From UBA4416 sp046594225 (GTDB taxonomy: Bacteria; Bacteroidota; Bacteroidia; B-17B0; Aurantibacillaceae), in the NCBI GenBank assembly GCA_046594225.1, contig JBKJPW010000116.1, positions 7,236-71,235 of the forward strand: a stretch of DNA of 64,000 bases. Direction: 5' to 3'. The notes under the pieces are model-generated. The model saw only the letters and a program-made list of their open reading frames with translations, searched no databases and was not told the origin of the DNA. Positions 8,157 to 17,522 of this stretch are shown here, one piece after another. How positions within the stretch are numbered: position 1 is the stretch's first letter; the number at the start of each line of letters is the position of its first letter. The position numbers and the translations under genes are program-made.

Positions 8157-10301
8157 TTACTCTTTAATAAATTTTATTGCTTTACCTGATTTTGTATCTT
8201 GAATAAAGTATACACCAGTGTTTAAATCACTAACATTGATGGAGGTTTTCCCGTTAATGGTTTGTGTTTTAATAACTTCTCCTAAAACATTTACAATACT
8301 AATTTTTGTTTCTTGTTGAACCTCAATATTTAAAATGTTTGAAGTTGGATTAGGGTAAATAATAATTGAGTTTTTAGTTTGCTCATTTATACCTGTTGCA
8401 ACGCCGCAATTATTAGTAATAGCATCAAATGGTGCCCCTAGCATATAATTGGAACTTGTTCCTGTTCTTGAAAATCCACCAATAGAACAATTATATCCAT
8501 TGCCAGTTGCATCCGAAGTAGTAGTGATACTAATATTATTTGCTGCCGGAATTCCTTCGTTAAATTTATAGTAAGCTTTTAGCCCTATTTCATTACCAAC
8601 TAATTCTGTATTCATAAATTGGTTAATTTCTGAACATGTTCTGGCTACTGTCCAAACTCTTGCGTCATCTATTGTTCCATTCCAAAATTGATTTAAAGTT
8701 GGGTGACGGCCCAGCATCAAACTTCCTGTAGCAACTCCTAAACCTCCATTGGTAGTGACAGAGTTTGTTAACACGCCGTTTTTGTAGGCTCTTAAAACAG
8801 TTCCATCATAAGTTGCTGCTAAATGGTACCATGTATTTGGAGATAAGGTTCCGTAAGATGCAGCATAATAAGTACCCGAGCTAGCCTTAACACTTGCTCC
8901 CCCTAGAAAAAAACCATTTCCATGATCCCATATAATACCCATGTTTTCACCATACATAGGGCCGTTATGTTCTGATGTGGTTGGGGAAGCTGGACTTTTT
9001 GCCCAACATTCTAATGTCCAGTTACTAGTAAAAACACTGTATGTTATTCCGGTTTGCAGGAAATCATCAGAGCCATTCATATCTAGTGATTTTCCACTTG
9101 CTCCGCAAACTTCAACAGTTCCAGTTGCACTTCCTACACAGCCTGCGGCGTTAGCCCCATAAACAGTGTAGCCCGCCGTACTTGTTGGAGTGATAACGCT
9201 AGATCCAGTGCTATATGTGTACGAAGTTATAGGTCCATAAAAGTTAACTGTAGGAGAAATAGTATAACTACTTCCTGAGCAAAAATATCCATAATCATTT
9301 GATATACTCGGAACACCTTCTCCTTGAATAGTTACGGATGCTGGAGGTGGGTAACAAAAATTTGCATCATATCCATAAACGTACTGAGTGTATGAGGAAG
9401 GGGAATTAATAGAAACTGCCTGTGTATTAGTGGCTCCTCCTCCAACCCATTCATAACTTGTAGAGGTTCCAGTTGCTGTTAATGTAACAACAGAACCCAC
9501 ACAAGCTAAGGTTGTTGAAGGACTTATATTAATAGTTGGCAATACAAAAGAACTAACCGCAACGCCTGAAGTAACAGCGCCTAGCGAAACAAAATTTGAA
9601 ATAGAACCATTTAAAGCAAAATTTATTAGAGTTCCATTTGAACTATTCCCAGAGGCATCCGTTAGTGATGTGAGTCCTGGATTTGAGCCGCTAGCAACAC
9701 CTTGATTAAAATGATAGTTTTTCATTAATCCTGGAGCTGACGTGGTGATTTCTCCATCCTTATTATTTATAATTTCAGCCAAACATAATTGACGGTTCCA
9801 AATACGAACTTCATCAAGTGTGCCGCTAAAATAGTTATACCCACTCATAGTTTGACAACCTAATCTGAACTGAGTTAAACTAGTCCAGAGAGTGCCAAAT
9901 TGAAAAGATGAAACAGTTTCATTTCCATTTACAACAATCTTCATGTTACCCCCTGATTTAGCGCTGATGACTACATGATACCAAACGCCAGTTGATATAG
10001 TAATTGGGCTTTGTAAAGTTTTGTTGGCAACATCAAAAGCTAAATGTTCAAATTTACCCGCAGCATTTATGTATAAAGCCACTGGTAATGAATTCAAGGG
10101 ACCAGTTGATCCGGATCCTGCAATAATATTTCTTTGTCCTAATGAATTTAGGTTAACCCAAGTTTCAATGGTATACTCAGGTAGATAAGGGGAATTGATG
10201 GTAACATAATCGTTTACGCCATCAAAATTAAGCGCTTCGCCAGTTTGAGAATTTGCATTAAATGCAAATAATATTGAAATAATAAATAAAAGTTTTTTCA
10301 T
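8157..10301 (-). CDS. T9SS-exported protein with two LamG/concanavalin-like domains
   Basis: A 714-residue secreted protein. After the signal peptide (MKKLLFIISILFAFNANSQ) come a first LamG-like jelly roll (about 22-180; ALNFDGVNDYVTI, GTLDEVRIWNRQL), a beta-rich Ig/PKD-like linker, a second LamG domain (about 405-560; SLDMNGSDDFLQT, GTIDDARVWTVART) and a type A sorting domain with IIYPNPTSNILNIE. LamG pairs are common in surface-exposed adhesins and carbohydrate-binding proteins of this phylum; no catalytic residues are visible, so a binding or structural role is inferred. It precedes the second T9SS protein gene in the same orientation. Confidence 0.85.
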   Translation of the reverse strand: MKKLLFIISILFAFNANSQTGEALNFDGVNDYVTINSPYLPEYTIETWVNLNSLGQRNIIAGSGSTGPLNSLPVALYINAAGKFEHLAFDVANKTLQSPITISTGVWYHVVISAKSGGNMKIVVNGNETVSSFQFGTLWTSLTQFRLGCQTMSGYNYFSGTLDEVRIWNRQLCLAEIINNKDGEITTSAPGLMKNYHFNQGVASGSNPGLTSLTDASGNSSNGTLINFALNGSISNFVSLGAVTSGVAVSSFVLPTINISPSTTLACVGSVVTLTATGTSTSYEWVGGGATNTQAVSINSPSSYTQYVYGYDANFCYPPPASVTIQGEGVPSISNDYGYFCSGSSYTISPTVNFYGPITSYTYSTGSSVITPTSTAGYTVYGANAAGCVGSATGTVEVCGASGKSLDMNGSDDFLQTGITYSVFTSNWTLECWAKSPASPTTSEHNGPMYGENMGIIWDHGNGFFLGGASVKASSGTYYAASYGTLSPNTWYHLAATYDGTVLRAYKNGVLTNSVTTNGGLGVATGSLMLGRHPTLNQFWNGTIDDARVWTVARTCSEINQFMNTELVGNEIGLKAYYKFNEGIPAANNISITTTSDATGNGYNCSIGGFSRTGTSSNYMLGAPFDAITNNCGVATGINEQTKNSIIIYPNPTSNILNIEVQQETKISIVNVLGEVIKTQTINGKTSINVSDLNTGVYFIQDTKSGKAIKFIKE
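8161..8230 (-). repeat. 70-bp direct repeat, copy 2 (end of sorting domain)
   Basis: Partner of the copy at 7101-7170, 67 of 70 bases identical, encoding the C-terminal residues of the sorting domain of the LamG protein. Confidence 0.85.
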
Positions 10302-10393
10302 GTTTTAGGGTTTAGTAAAACATAAATATCTTTAATTTTAAAATGCAAAAAATAGCGCTTTTGTGAGTAACACGTTTGGCTTTGTGAATGGAT

Positions 10394-10771
10394 TTACAAA
10401 GTGGTTTTTTCTAAAATTTTAAAAAAAGCATCGCGCCTATCTCTTGCCAAATCTATAATCGTATTGTCGTTCATGATGATTTCCCCACGGTTTTGTTTGT
10501 CAAATTTTTTCATATGTTGTAAATTTATGAGGAAGCTGCGATGCACTCTAATAAATTGAGTGTAACCATCAAGGGCAGTTTCAAAATATTTTAAATTTTT
10601 TGAAACTGTAATCAATTTTTCGTTTATAGTAAAAACATGTGTGTATGAGCCATCTGCTTTGATATAAGTAATATCATCTGTTTTAAGAAATATAAATCCT
10701 GAAGCAGAAGGAATACTTATGGTTTTTGGAAGTGTATTACTATAATTATCAATAAATGTTTTTAACCTTTT
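10394..10771 (-). pseudogene. LytTR DNA-binding domain, out of frame with its receiver domain
   Basis: This frame encodes a complete LytTR domain: a linker (KTFIDNYSNTLPKTI), SGFIFLKTDDITYIKADGSY, then FIRVHRSFLINLQHM and the ending RDAFFKILEKTTL. No ATG exists in it; only a TTG at 10615 could start it, and that would discard a third of the domain. It is joined to the upstream receiver only if one base is added in the run of six T (10768-10773 on the plus strand). The two parts together would be a normal LytR/AlgR-type response regulator of about 255 residues. Either the gene is truly broken, or the base is an assembly error. Confidence 0.7.
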
Positions 10772-11157
10772 TTCTTCTTCAACTTTTGGGTGTATTTTTT
10801 TATTTTTTCAACAGCTTCAAATAAGTGAGTTTCATTAATTGGTTTTAATAAATAATCTATAGCGCTTAATCGAAATGCTTTTAGTGCATAATCATTGTAA
10901 GCCGTGGTAAAAATAATTTCAGGATTCAGTTTTTCTTTAATAAGTTGTTCTGCTAATTGTATGCCCGATTTACCTGGCATTTCTATATCTAAAAATATAA
11001 CATCAGGTTGATGTTGTTTAATTAATTCAAATCCTAAATTTGCATTTTCGGCCTCGCCAATAATTTCTAAATCAGATTTATACTCTTTCAGCATTAACGA
11101 AAGCAATTTTCTAGCTTGCGGCGAGTCATCTATGATAATGGCCTTAAGTTTAGTCAT
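10762..11157 (-). CDS. Response regulator receiver domain (5' part of a LytTR regulator)
   Basis: A CheY-like receiver of 131 residues: the acidic pair DD near the start (IIDDSPQARKLL), the phospho-acceptor aspartate in DVIFLDIEMPGKSG, the conserved threonine in IIFTTAYNDYALKAF and the lysine in DYLLKPI. It ends KKYTQKLKKKKG, where a homopolymer run puts the ribosome into a stop. It overlaps the sensor kinase gene by 8 bases, so the kinase is its cognate partner by position. As read, the product would be a stand-alone receiver without its LytTR output domain. Confidence 0.8.
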   Translation of the reverse strand: MTKLKAIIIDDSPQARKLLSLMLKEYKSDLEIIGEAENANLGFELIKQHQPDVIFLDIEMPGKSGIQLAEQLIKEKLNPEIIFTTAYNDYALKAFRLSAIDYLLKPINETHLFEAVEKIKKYTQKLKKKKG

Positions 11158-14041
11158 GTTGTTTAATTTTTATGGTTACTGAGGTTCCATAATTATTTCC
11201 AAATGTATCTAATAAATCTTCGTAAACAATAGCTACAATTCCAGGTTTATTTTGGTTAATAACAGTAATTCTATGAATTGCCTCGGTAGAAAATGATTGA
11301 TGTTTGTTTTCGTTTTCAGAGTTAATCACTTGTGATTTTTTTCGGCCGATGCCATTGTCGTTAATAGTTACAATTAATAGGTTATTATATTCTTGAAAAC
11401 TTATAGTTAGTTTTTTGCTCCCTTCTTTATGCCTTAGTCCATGTTTAAATGCATTTTCTATAAATGGCTGGAGCATTAAAGATGGTATTGAAATATGACT
11501 TATCTCAATTGTCTCGTTTATTTCAATATTATACTCAAAATCATCAGAAAACAATATAGCTTCTAATTCAATATATAGTTTTAAAAATTCAATCTCTTCG
11601 TCCAACTTAACCCAAGATACTGAACTTTGTTCAAGTATTTTTCTAACTAAATCAGAAAAACGTTGTAAATAATTAGCTGCTTTTTTCTTGTCGTTTTCAT
11701 AGATATATCCTTTAATAGAATTTAGTACATTAAAAATAAAATGAGGGTTCATTTGAGCTCTTAAAGCAGTTTCTTGAGATAGTTTTAACGTATGCTCGAG
11801 TTGTATGCGTTCTAACTCTTTACTTTGTTTTTTTTGTATAGTTTTCACTCTTTGTTTAAACATAGCCATTGCAAGAGTTAAACATAGTATTATAATTAAA
11901 ACATAAAACCACCATCGTTGATAAAAAGGAGGACTTACATACCCAGAAACAACAACGCTATTGATTGAATTTCCTCCCTGATGGTCTATCAATTTAATTT
12001 CTAAATTAAAATCGCCAACATTTAAAAATGGAATTTCAATGTGTTTTATATCAGCAGGTAAAAATATCCATTCATTGTTTTTGTGAAGGCGGTAGGCATA
12101 TTGAAATTGATTTTCTGAACTTAATGCCACCGCATCAAGTTCTACTTTAAGTTCATCTTTGTAATTTAAAATTAATTCGTTTGTACTATTTACGACTTTA
12201 TTATTTATGAAGATTTGCTTGAGATATATTTTTGACGAGGTTTGTTTGTTGCTAATATTTAATGGAATTTGTTGAATGCCTTTAGCTGTTGCAAGCCAAA
12301 TATAATTACTATCTATATCTATGCTATGAATATTATTAGATATTAATCCAGACAACTTATTAATGGTGTTTTTTTGTTTGGTTTTAAAATTATATGCGAT
12401 TAAACCATTATTGGTTGCTACATATAAATGACTTGAGTTTACTTTAATTTGGTAACCTGTAATATTTGATTGCAAGGTAAACAATGGCGAAATTGTGTTA
12501 TTAGAAACTTCATAAACAATTCCATTAAAACTTAGTGCGAATAGTTTATTGTTTGATGAAGAAAAATAAAGAGAAATGATTTGAATACCCTCTAAAGATG
12601 TATTTAAGTAATTCCACTGATTATTTTTAAAAGTGTAAGCCTTAATGCCTTCATTTGTAGCTAACCATAAGGTGTTTTTCGTTTTATCAAAAGCAATTGA
12701 TCTCGTCCATTGCTTAGTTAATTCATCTATTTTTGAATTTTCATCCTCACTAAACCAAAATGTTCCTTTTGATGTACCCGCAATATAACTATTACCAATT
12801 TGTAAAACGTCTTTAGTTGGCGGCAGATGCTGGCTAATTAAAATTGTTTTTTGACCCTGTGATTTATAAATATTATTTTGAATACTATATAAAACAGATT
12901 GATTGTCTTCAGATAAAGCTAACCCTTGAATATCTAATTTGGCGTCAACTGAGATTAAATCTGCGGATTTATTTTCATAATTTAATTGCCCTACTCTTCC
13001 ATCAACTGTAGCAAAAAAAACACTGGAGTTATTACTCACTAATTTATGGATTTTAGAATTTATAGATTGATTGTTTTTAATTTCCCATAGTTTATAGGAT
13101 AATTCTGGAATTCGCAACAGCCCATCATGCAAAGAGCTCAGCCAATATGTGTTTTCTGCATCACATATGCCAGATGAAAATGATTGATCTTCAAAAAATA
13201 ATTCACTTTTATCTTGCTTGATATTATATTTAATTACGCCACTAAAGGTATATATCCATAAATATTCAGAGTTATGCTCTTCAACACGAGTTATTTTTTT
13301 ATCGGCTAATAATGGGTTTAAGTTTTTTGAATAAAACGGGCATACTATTCCGTTGATGAGTTTAAATATTTCGCCATCAACTACACTGAACACAAATTTA
13401 TTTTTACTATTAATAGCTAATTGATATTCGCCAGATACTTTGTTTTTATTCCAATTAATAGAATAATGATTCGTTTTTCCATTGTCAATTTGCATCAGTC
13501 CATTTGAAGTGAGGCACCAAAATGAATTATCTTTATCTATAAAACATGAATGTGTATTGTTTAATTTACTGTTATTTGGATTGCCACTATAATGTACCCA
13601 TTTATTTGTTTTTTCTGAAAGCATTTCAATGCCAGCACTATGGCAAACCCATAAATTATTATAATAATCAATACTTGTGTTGGAGACATTTCCTTTATCC
13701 CAGGAATCTAACAATTGCAAAGAATCATTTTTAATATAAAAAATCTGACCATTAAAATTGTAAGCATAAATGTAACCACTTGTGTTTTGAACTAAGCCAG
13801 TAAGTGTCCGTGATTTTTGTGTTGAATTTTTATATTGAGAAAATCGGATGCCGTCGAATTTAAATAAACCAGCATCTGTAGCTAGCCAAATAAAATCTTT
13901 TTTGTCTTGTAAAATGCTATAAATAGTTTGATTAGGTAGCCCTTCTTCTGAAGTTATTTGAAATGCAACCGGATTTTGACTGAATTCAGTCAGCGATTGC
14001 AAAAGCAGTAAAACAAAATATATCCAGGTTTTTTTAAGCAC
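11150..14041 (-). CDS. Sensor histidine kinase, two-component propeller type with LytS-like kinase domain
   Basis: A 963-residue membrane sensor. Signal peptide (FVLLLLQSLTEFSQ), then a periplasmic seven-bladed Reg_prop double propeller (repeats such as ILQDKKDFIWLATDAGLFKF), a Y_Y_Y domain (about 615-700), a transmembrane segment (about 704-725; FYVLIIILCLTLAMAMF) and a His_kinase/HATPase domain of the LytS/YehU class. The phosphorylated histidine is in NPHFIFNVLNSI near residue 764, with the N box in NAFKHGLRHKEG and the G box in INDNGIGRKKS. Unlike the hybrid two-component systems of Bacteroides it has no fused receiver or AraC domain; the receiver gene overlaps its 3' end. Ligand unknown. 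Confidence 0.9.
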   Translation of the reverse strand: MLKKTWIYFVLLLLQSLTEFSQNPVAFQITSEEGLPNQTIYSILQDKKDFIWLATDAGLFKFDGIRFSQYKNSTQKSRTLTGLVQNTSGYIYAYNFNGQIFYIKNDSLQLLDSWDKGNVSNTSIDYYNNLWVCHSAGIEMLSEKTNKWVHYSGNPNNSKLNNTHSCFIDKDNSFWCLTSNGLMQIDNGKTNHYSINWNKNKVSGEYQLAINSKNKFVFSVVDGEIFKLINGIVCPFYSKNLNPLLADKKITRVEEHNSEYLWIYTFSGVIKYNIKQDKSELFFEDQSFSSGICDAENTYWLSSLHDGLLRIPELSYKLWEIKNNQSINSKIHKLVSNNSSVFFATVDGRVGQLNYENKSADLISVDAKLDIQGLALSEDNQSVLYSIQNNIYKSQGQKTILISQHLPPTKDVLQIGNSYIAGTSKGTFWFSEDENSKIDELTKQWTRSIAFDKTKNTLWLATNEGIKAYTFKNNQWNYLNTSLEGIQIISLYFSSSNNKLFALSFNGIVYEVSNNTISPLFTLQSNITGYQIKVNSSHLYVATNNGLIAYNFKTKQKNTINKLSGLISNNIHSIDIDSNYIWLATAKGIQQIPLNISNKQTSSKIYLKQIFINNKVVNSTNELILNYKDELKVELDAVALSSENQFQYAYRLHKNNEWIFLPADIKHIEIPFLNVGDFNLEIKLIDHQGGNSINSVVVSGYVSPPFYQRWWFYVLIIILCLTLAMAMFKQRVKTIQKKQSKELERIQLEHTLKLSQETALRAQMNPHFIFNVLNSIKGYIYENDKKKAANYLQRFSDLVRKILEQSSVSWVKLDEEIEFLKLYIELEAILFSDDFEYNIEINETIEISHISIPSLMLQPFIENAFKHGLRHKEGSKKLTISFQEYNNLLIVTINDNGIGRKKSQVINSENENKHQSFSTEAIHRITVINQNKPGIVAIVYEDLLDTFGNNYGTSVTIKIKQHD

Positions 14042-14066
14042 AGTAAATATTATTTTATTTAAAACA

Positions 14067-14093
14067 AAAAAACCCCCAATTTATTGGAGGTTT
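14067..14093 (-). terminator. Terminator downstream of tRNA-Cys
   Basis: On the minus strand AAACCTCCAA pairs with TTGGGGGTTT (one U-G wobble) around a four-base loop, followed by seven T. It lies just past the 3' end of tRNA-Cys and would separate it from the kinase gene. Confidence 0.75.
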
Positions 14094-14097
14094 AAAG

Positions 14098-14168
14098 AGG
14101 TCCCGTCCAGGTTCGAACTGGAGTAGCAGCTTTTGCAGAGCTGAGCCTAACCACTCGGCCACAGGACC
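14098..14168 (-). tRNA. tRNA-Cys (anticodon GCA)
   Basis: On the minus strand a full cloverleaf folds: acceptor GGTCCTG with CGGGACC, D arm GCCGAGTGGTTAGGC, anticodon stem CAGCT/AGCTG with loop CTGCAAA placing GCA at 34-36, and T arm TCCAG-TTCGAAC-CTGGA. The discriminator base is U, the identity element of cysteine tRNA. The CCA end is not encoded. Confidence 0.97.
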
Positions 14169-14266
14169 ATTTAGTTAATGGGTTTTTATTATTTTAATGA
14201 AAATCCAAGAACGGGTAGCAAAAATAAGATTTTTTTAGCAACTTAGTCTAATTATTACAAAAAAAT

Positions 14267-15409
14267 ATGCAGATTCATTCAAAATTACCAAATATTGGCA
14301 CTACCATCTTTACTGTTATGAGTGGATTAGCCAAAGAATATAATGCCATTAACCTTTCTCAAGGTTTCCCGGATTACGATTGTCATCCAAAATTATTAGC
14401 ATTGGTACAAAAATACATGACCTCTGGATATAATCAATACGCGCCTATGACGGGTGTTCAGCCATTAAGGGAAACAATAAGTGAATTATTGCAAAATTGT
14501 TACGGAGCTGCCTATCATCCCGACACAGAAATTACCATTACCGCTGGAGCAACACAGGGTATTTTTACAAGTATTGCTGCATTTATAGGCAAAGATGATG
14601 AGGTGATTGTGTTTGAACCCATGTATGATTGTTATATCCCTGCTATTGAAGTAAATGGTGGTGTTGCAAAACCTATACAATTAGAATATCCAAATTTTAC
14701 CATTAATTGGAATACAGTTAAAAATACCATAACGGATAAAACCAAGATGATTATTATTAATTCGCCACACAACCCTAGTGGAACAACTTTGGGCGAAAAT
14801 GATTTAAAGGAATTAGAAAAATTAGTTGCAAATAAAAATATTATTATTGTTAGCGATGAAGTGTACGAACACATGGTATTTGATGGGAAACCACACCAAA
14901 GTGTAGCTCGTTTCAAAAATTTAGCAGCTCAGTCTATTATTGTTTCTTCTTTCGGAAAAACGATTCATGCTACTGGTTGGAAAATTGGTTATGTTGCTGC
15001 TCCAAAAGAAATCATACAAGAATTTAGAAAAGTACATCAGTTTTTAGTGTTCTCTGTAAATCATGCTTTTCAAATGGCGCTTGCCGAATATTTGAAAGAT
15101 GAAACGGCCTACAAAGATTTACATCAATTTTATCAGGGCAAACGTGATTATTTTAGAAAACTAGTTTCTGGTTCTCGTTTTATAATAGAGCCCTGCACAG
15201 GCACCTATTTTCAACTAATGAGTTATAAAAACATTACAGATGAAAAAGACACAGATTTAGCTATTAGATTAACTAAAGAAAGAGGGTTAGCCTCCATTCC
15301 TTTATCTGTTTTTTATACCAATCAAAAGCAGCAGCAGTTACTACGTTTTTGTTTTGCCAAAAAAGAAGAAACTTTAGAAAAGGCCGCGGAGATTATTTGT
15401 AAAATTTAA
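14267..15409 (+). CDS. Methionine-type aminotransferase (class I, PLP-dependent)
   Basis: A 380-residue fold-type I aminotransferase close to the YbdL / kynurenine aminotransferase group that transfers the amino group of methionine or aromatic amino acids. Key signs are NLSQGFPDYD, ITAGATQGIF, NSPHNPSGT, the cofactor-carrying aspartate and tyrosine in IIVSDEVYEHM, the Schiff-base lysine K231 in SFGKTIHATGWK, and the substrate-carboxylate arginine in RFCFAKKEE. The length is normal. It is the first gene on the plus strand after tRNA-Cys, and 30 bases ahead of a group of small secreted proteins with which it has no obvious link. Confidence 0.9.
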   Translation: MQIHSKLPNIGTTIFTVMSGLAKEYNAINLSQGFPDYDCHPKLLALVQKYMTSGYNQYAPMTGVQPLRETISELLQNCYGAAYHPDTEITITAGATQGIFTSIAAFIGKDDEVIVFEPMYDCYIPAIEVNGGVAKPIQLEYPNFTINWNTVKNTITDKTKMIIINSPHNPSGTTLGENDLKELEKLVANKNIIIVSDEVYEHMVFDGKPHQSVARFKNLAAQSIIVSSFGKTIHATGWKIGYVAAPKEIIQEFRKVHQFLVFSVNHAFQMALAEYLKDETAYKDLHQFYQGKRDYFRKLVSGSRFIIEPCTGTYFQLMSYKNITDEKDTDLAIRLTKERGLASIPLSVFYTNQKQQQLLRFCFAKKEETLEKAAEIICKI

Positions 15410-15439
15410 ATGATATATTTACTATGCTAAATGTTCCTT

Positions 15440-16111
15440 ATGAAATCAATTTCTGTTTTATTTTGTCTGTTTGTGATAACAAGATTTTGCTATTCTCAAG
15501 ACACTATTCACTTTATTAATAAAACTCCTCAAGCTGTTAAGGTAATTGAAATAGGAATTGAGGAAATAAAATATCAACGTTTCGATAATTTATCGGGGCC
15601 ATTATATGTTGCAAACAAAAATGAAATTAGATACATTAAATTTTCTAACGGACATGTTGATTCAGTTACTGTTGCTAGTAAAATAAAACCAGCAGTCCAA
15701 GAGCCATTAACCGTATACCGAGCTCCGCTTTCTTCATACGACAGCGAAAAAATATTGATTTACGGAAATAGATTATCACATCATGGAAATGCGGTTGGAG
15801 AAGCACGCTTATATCGTCTTATTTCAAATGTTCCAAATCCTGAAAAAAAAGCAGCACTGTATAAAGAACATTTAGTAATGAAGTCCTACAAGAAAAAACA
15901 ATATTTATTTGGTTTTGTAGGTTTAGGAGCTGGCTTGGTATTGCCTTATATTGGCTTTATGTCTGCATTTGTTTTTGAAGACGCAACTCCTCTTGTAATA
16001 GGGCTTGCAGCTGGCGCAACATTTGGTATTACTGGAGCAGTGCTTTCTGGAATTAATAAACACAAACGAATGAAAAAACGTATTGACATTGTAAATCTTT
16101 ATAACAATTAA
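15440..16111 (+). CDS. Small secreted/membrane protein, tandem paralogue 1
   Basis: First of three adjacent paralogues sharing a signal peptide ending in (Q/A)QDTI, a beta-rich domain with xxVxEIxxxEIxYxxxxNxxGPLYxxxxNEI and KFSNGHVD, and two C-terminal transmembrane helices (here about 158-178 and 188-208) followed by KKRIDIVNLYNN. I chose ATG 15440 (MKSISVLFCLFV) over ATG 15431 because it gives a normal signal peptide. The domain is not recognised; a Bacteroidota family of unknown role anchored in a membrane by the C-terminal hairpin. It is followed by the second copy after 3 bases. Confidence 0.65.
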   Translation: MKSISVLFCLFVITRFCYSQDTIHFINKTPQAVKVIEIGIEEIKYQRFDNLSGPLYVANKNEIRYIKFSNGHVDSVTVASKIKPAVQEPLTVYRAPLSSYDSEKILIYGNRLSHHGNAVGEARLYRLISNVPNPEKKAALYKEHLVMKSYKKKQYLFGFVGLGAGLVLPYIGFMSAFVFEDATPLVIGLAAGATFGITGAVLSGINKHKRMKKRIDIVNLYNN

Positions 16112-16114
16112 ATC

Positions 16115-16795
16115 ATGAAATTATCTAACATAAAATCAAGTTTACTTTTAGGGACACTACTTATTATTTCTTCTCAGTGTTTTTCGCAAGACACTATTTT
16201 TTATAAGAAAGCAGGTAATATTGTAGTATTAGTGAAAGAAGTTTCGCAAACAGAAGTGCAATATAAAAAACTCGAAATGCCAGATGGGCCGATGTATATT
16301 ATTGACAAAAATGATATTTCGAAAATTGTATATAAAAACGGATACACCGAAATCATAAAGCCAGCTGTTGTTGAAACAACCATCAATCAACCTCTTACTG
16401 TTACATATTCATCGCCAGTTGATATTAATTATGAAAAAATCACTTATTCAGATACAAAGAGAAGTCAAAACTCGTTAATTAGGCTTGTAGATAGGCATCC
16501 TGATCCATCTAGACATGATCAGTTAATGAGAGATGCTAGAGCAATGAGAAGTTTAAAAAGACATCAAGATGGAACACGCACTGGTGCTATTATTTTTGGG
16601 GGGATCGCTATTGGCGGCGCCGCATTATACACTTTGATTAGTGCTGCTAGTTTCGGTAGCTATGTTGACCCTATATATGCAGCTCCACCTGTTTTATTTG
16701 GAACTTTAGCTGTTATTTTAGGTGGCACTTCTATAGCGATTAATATAAATTTAAAGAAAAAGCGTAACGCCTTTGTTAACCTATATAATCAATAA
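16115..16795 (+). CDS. Small secreted/membrane protein, tandem paralogue 2
   Basis: Paralogue of the preceding gene: signal peptide LLLGTLLIISSQCFSQ, then DTIFYKKAG, the conserved core EVQYKKLEMPDGPMYI with DKNDISKIVYKNG, a proline-rich linker, and two C-terminal hydrophobic segments (GAIIFGGIAIGGAALYTLI and a second helix) before KKRNAFVNLYNQ. Same size (226 residues) as the first. The strict order of motifs makes a common fold certain, while the low identity argues for old divergence. Function unknown. Confidence 0.65.
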   Translation: MKLSNIKSSLLLGTLLIISSQCFSQDTIFYKKAGNIVVLVKEVSQTEVQYKKLEMPDGPMYIIDKNDISKIVYKNGYTEIIKPAVVETTINQPLTVTYSSPVDINYEKITYSDTKRSQNSLIRLVDRHPDPSRHDQLMRDARAMRSLKRHQDGTRTGAIIFGGIAIGGAALYTLISAASFGSYVDPIYAAPPVLFGTLAVILGGTSIAININLKKKRNAFVNLYNQ

Positions 16796-17435
16796 TTATT
16801 TCAGATTATTATTTCTGTGCTTTATTAGCGCAAGTACTTTTGCGCAGGACACTATTTATACTAATACTTCTCAAACACTTTTAGTTAGGGTTTTAGAAAT
16901 CTCAAAAACAGAAGTTAGTTATAAGAATTTTTATAACCCTGATGGTGTTGTTAGAATAATTGCTAATGAACAGATTGTTAGAATTATTTATGAAAATGGG
17001 AAAGAAGAATCTAAATTTCAGTTGAAACAAAAAACCTCTGGTGCCACATCTCCCCTTAATTTATTTGTTGTGGAAGGCAAACATATCGCTATTAATAATG
17101 CAGACATAAGCCATAAAGCTGCATTTAAAATGATGATGAAGCGCGACACGCAATCAAATTCAGATGAGTTGAATGGCGCTTTAGTAGAGGCAGATAGTAA
17201 ACGTAATGGACAAATTGCTTTTAATATTATTGCTCCTGTAACTGCAATTGGAGGTGTTTACTTTGCTCGACAACATCGGTATAATACGCCAGATGAAAAA
17301 CTGAAAGCAAAAGTATATTTTATAAGTGGTTTAAGTGCTTGCGTGATTTCTATTGTAACGGCACAAATTTATAAGTCGCTAAAAAATAAACATATCAGGA
17401 AAGCAGCTCTGTTATATAATAACGATATTAAATGA
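16773..17435 (+). CDS. Small secreted/membrane protein, tandem paralogue 3
   Basis: Third paralogue: signal peptide RLLFLCFISASTFAQ, DTIYTNTSQTLL, core EVSYKNFYNPDGVVRIIANEQ with RIIYENGKEE, and two C-terminal hydrophobic segments. No ATG is available; the only usable start is TTG 16773, inside the end of paralogue 2 (23-base overlap), so translation is probably coupled. The hydrophobic region is somewhat more polar than in the other two. Function unknown. Confidence 0.6.
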   Translation: MLTYIINNYFRLLFLCFISASTFAQDTIYTNTSQTLLVRVLEISKTEVSYKNFYNPDGVVRIIANEQIVRIIYENGKEESKFQLKQKTSGATSPLNLFVVEGKHIAINNADISHKAAFKMMMKRDTQSNSDELNGALVEADSKRNGQIAFNIIAPVTAIGGVYFARQHRYNTPDEKLKAKVYFISGLSACVISIVTAQIYKSLKNKHIRKAALLYNNDIK

Positions 17436-17522
17436 TGGAGCTTTAGATGTTTTTAAAAGAATTATTCTTGGCGGCATATAATATAGGTCTCATTCCAAGT
17501 AGTTTCCTTTACATATCATAAA

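Noticed and set aside
10762..10776. Programmed -1 ribosomal frameshifting at the A6 run of the LytTR gene
   Set aside because: The zero-frame context is G_AAA_AAA rather than a canonical X_XXY_YYZ such as A_AAA_AAG, and I saw no clear downstream stimulator, so I do not claim it; loss of one A or a sequencing error is simpler.
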